From Phycisphaerae bacterium (GTDB lineage: Bacteria > Planctomycetota > Phycisphaerae > SM23-33), in the NCBI GenBank assembly GCA_030754715.1, contig JASLZV010000011.1, forward strand, positions 1 through 14,630: a stretch of 14,630 nucleotides of DNA, given 5' to 3'. Below the pieces are notes generated by a model, which was not told the DNA's origin, searched no databases, and saw only the letters and a list, made by a program, of their open reading frames with translations. Position numbers and translations under genes: made by a program. Shown piece by piece: positions 14,325 to 14,630 of this stretch (positions are counted from its first letter, which is position 1; the number at the start of each line of letters is the position of its first letter).

Positions 14325-14630
14325 ATGACAGAGTCACCTCAAACACCACAACCACCCACACCCGAATCGTTCGGCGTCCTGCCGGTCCCCTCGGATGTGG
14401 ACAAACAGGTCAGGAACTGGACAATGTTCTGCCATCTGGCTGCGCTGGCCGCGTTGATCGGAATCCCCTTTGGCAACATCCTTGGCCCGCTGATTATCTG
14501 GCTGATCAAGAGGGAGGAACACCCGCTCGTCAACGAGCAGGGCAAAGAGGCCCTCAACTTTCAGATATCCATGACCATTTATTCTTTTGTGGCAGGCCTC
14601 TTGTGCTTTGTAATCATTGGGTTGCCCTTG
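14325..14630 (+). CDS. DUF4870-like small membrane protein, N-terminal part (3' end outside window)
   Basis: 102 codons are visible and the frame stays open to the window end. After a Pro-rich N-terminus (PQTPQPPTPE) comes VDKQVRNWTMFCHLAALAAL (25-44) and GNILGPLIIWLIKREEHPLV (50-69), then NEQGKEALNFQISMTIYSF (70-88), which together match the DUF4870 family: an amphipathic or membrane helix, a second membrane helix, the EQGKEALNFQIS motif and a third hydrophobic helix beginning at about 85. Families of this kind are small inner-membrane proteins of unknown function, about 110-130 residues, so only a short C-terminus is missing. Start ATG 14325 has AAGGGA 6 nt upstream. The 265-nt gap to the divergent dehydrogenase shows no good plus-strand promoter. 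Confidence 0.88.
   Translation, partial: MTESPQTPQPPTPESFGVLPVPSDVDKQVRNWTMFCHLAALAALIGIPFGNILGPLIIWLIKREEHPLVNEQGKEALNFQISMTIYSFVAGLLCFVIIGLPL

Overview
The window looks like chromosome from a bacterium of the Planctomycetota, most likely Phycisphaerae-like. This is an inference from gene content, not a database result. The clues are clustered Gfo/Idh, URO-D-like, GATase1-like, SIS, PIG-L and sugar-kinase genes on alternating strands, a Lys/Arg-rich histone-H1-like protein with a C-terminal HTH-like domain, and moderately high G+C. There is no mobile element, CRISPR array, tRNA or rRNA. It reads as a carbohydrate and amino-sugar catabolic neighbourhood followed by housekeeping-type genes.

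Left block (1-4069, plus strand): the C-terminal part of an FGGY carbohydrate kinase, a Gfo/Idh/MocA oxidoreductase, a URO-D-superfamily protein and an amidohydrolase_2 protein. The last two are one base apart, so the block is probably one operon. A plausible but unproven reading is oxidation of a sugar, hydrolysis of a lactone or related product, and phosphorylation, with an unknown decarboxylase or methyl-transfer step by the URO-D protein.

Middle block (4147-10667): a minus-strand double-SIS sugar isomerase/deglycase-like gene diverges from a GATase1-like gene. The space between them has a GC-rich palindrome and a good sigma70-like promoter that ends almost on a GTG start. A minus-strand series follows, running from 9242 to 6050: a TIM-barrel sugar isomerase/epimerase-like gene broken by two frameshifts, a two-domain N-acyltransferase-like protein that overlaps its end by 20 nt, and a PIG-L deacetylase. 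Divergent to it is a galactose-mutarotase-fold-like protein of unknown function.

Right block (10668-14630): an AT-rich leader precedes the histone-like protein gene. A strong hairpin separates that gene from a convergent minus-strand pair, a Glu/Leu-type amino-acid dehydrogenase followed 17 nt later by a PfkB sugar kinase. The window ends inside a plus-strand DUF4870-like membrane protein.

Most notable: the doubly frameshifted TIM-barrel gene, one lesion being a clean 4-nt tandem duplication; the possible leaderless GTG promoter with an adjacent palindrome; several family members missing canonical residues (URO-D, Gfo/Idh, GATase1-like); and the unassigned four-enzyme operon. I see no clear sign of a wholly new defence or mobile system.
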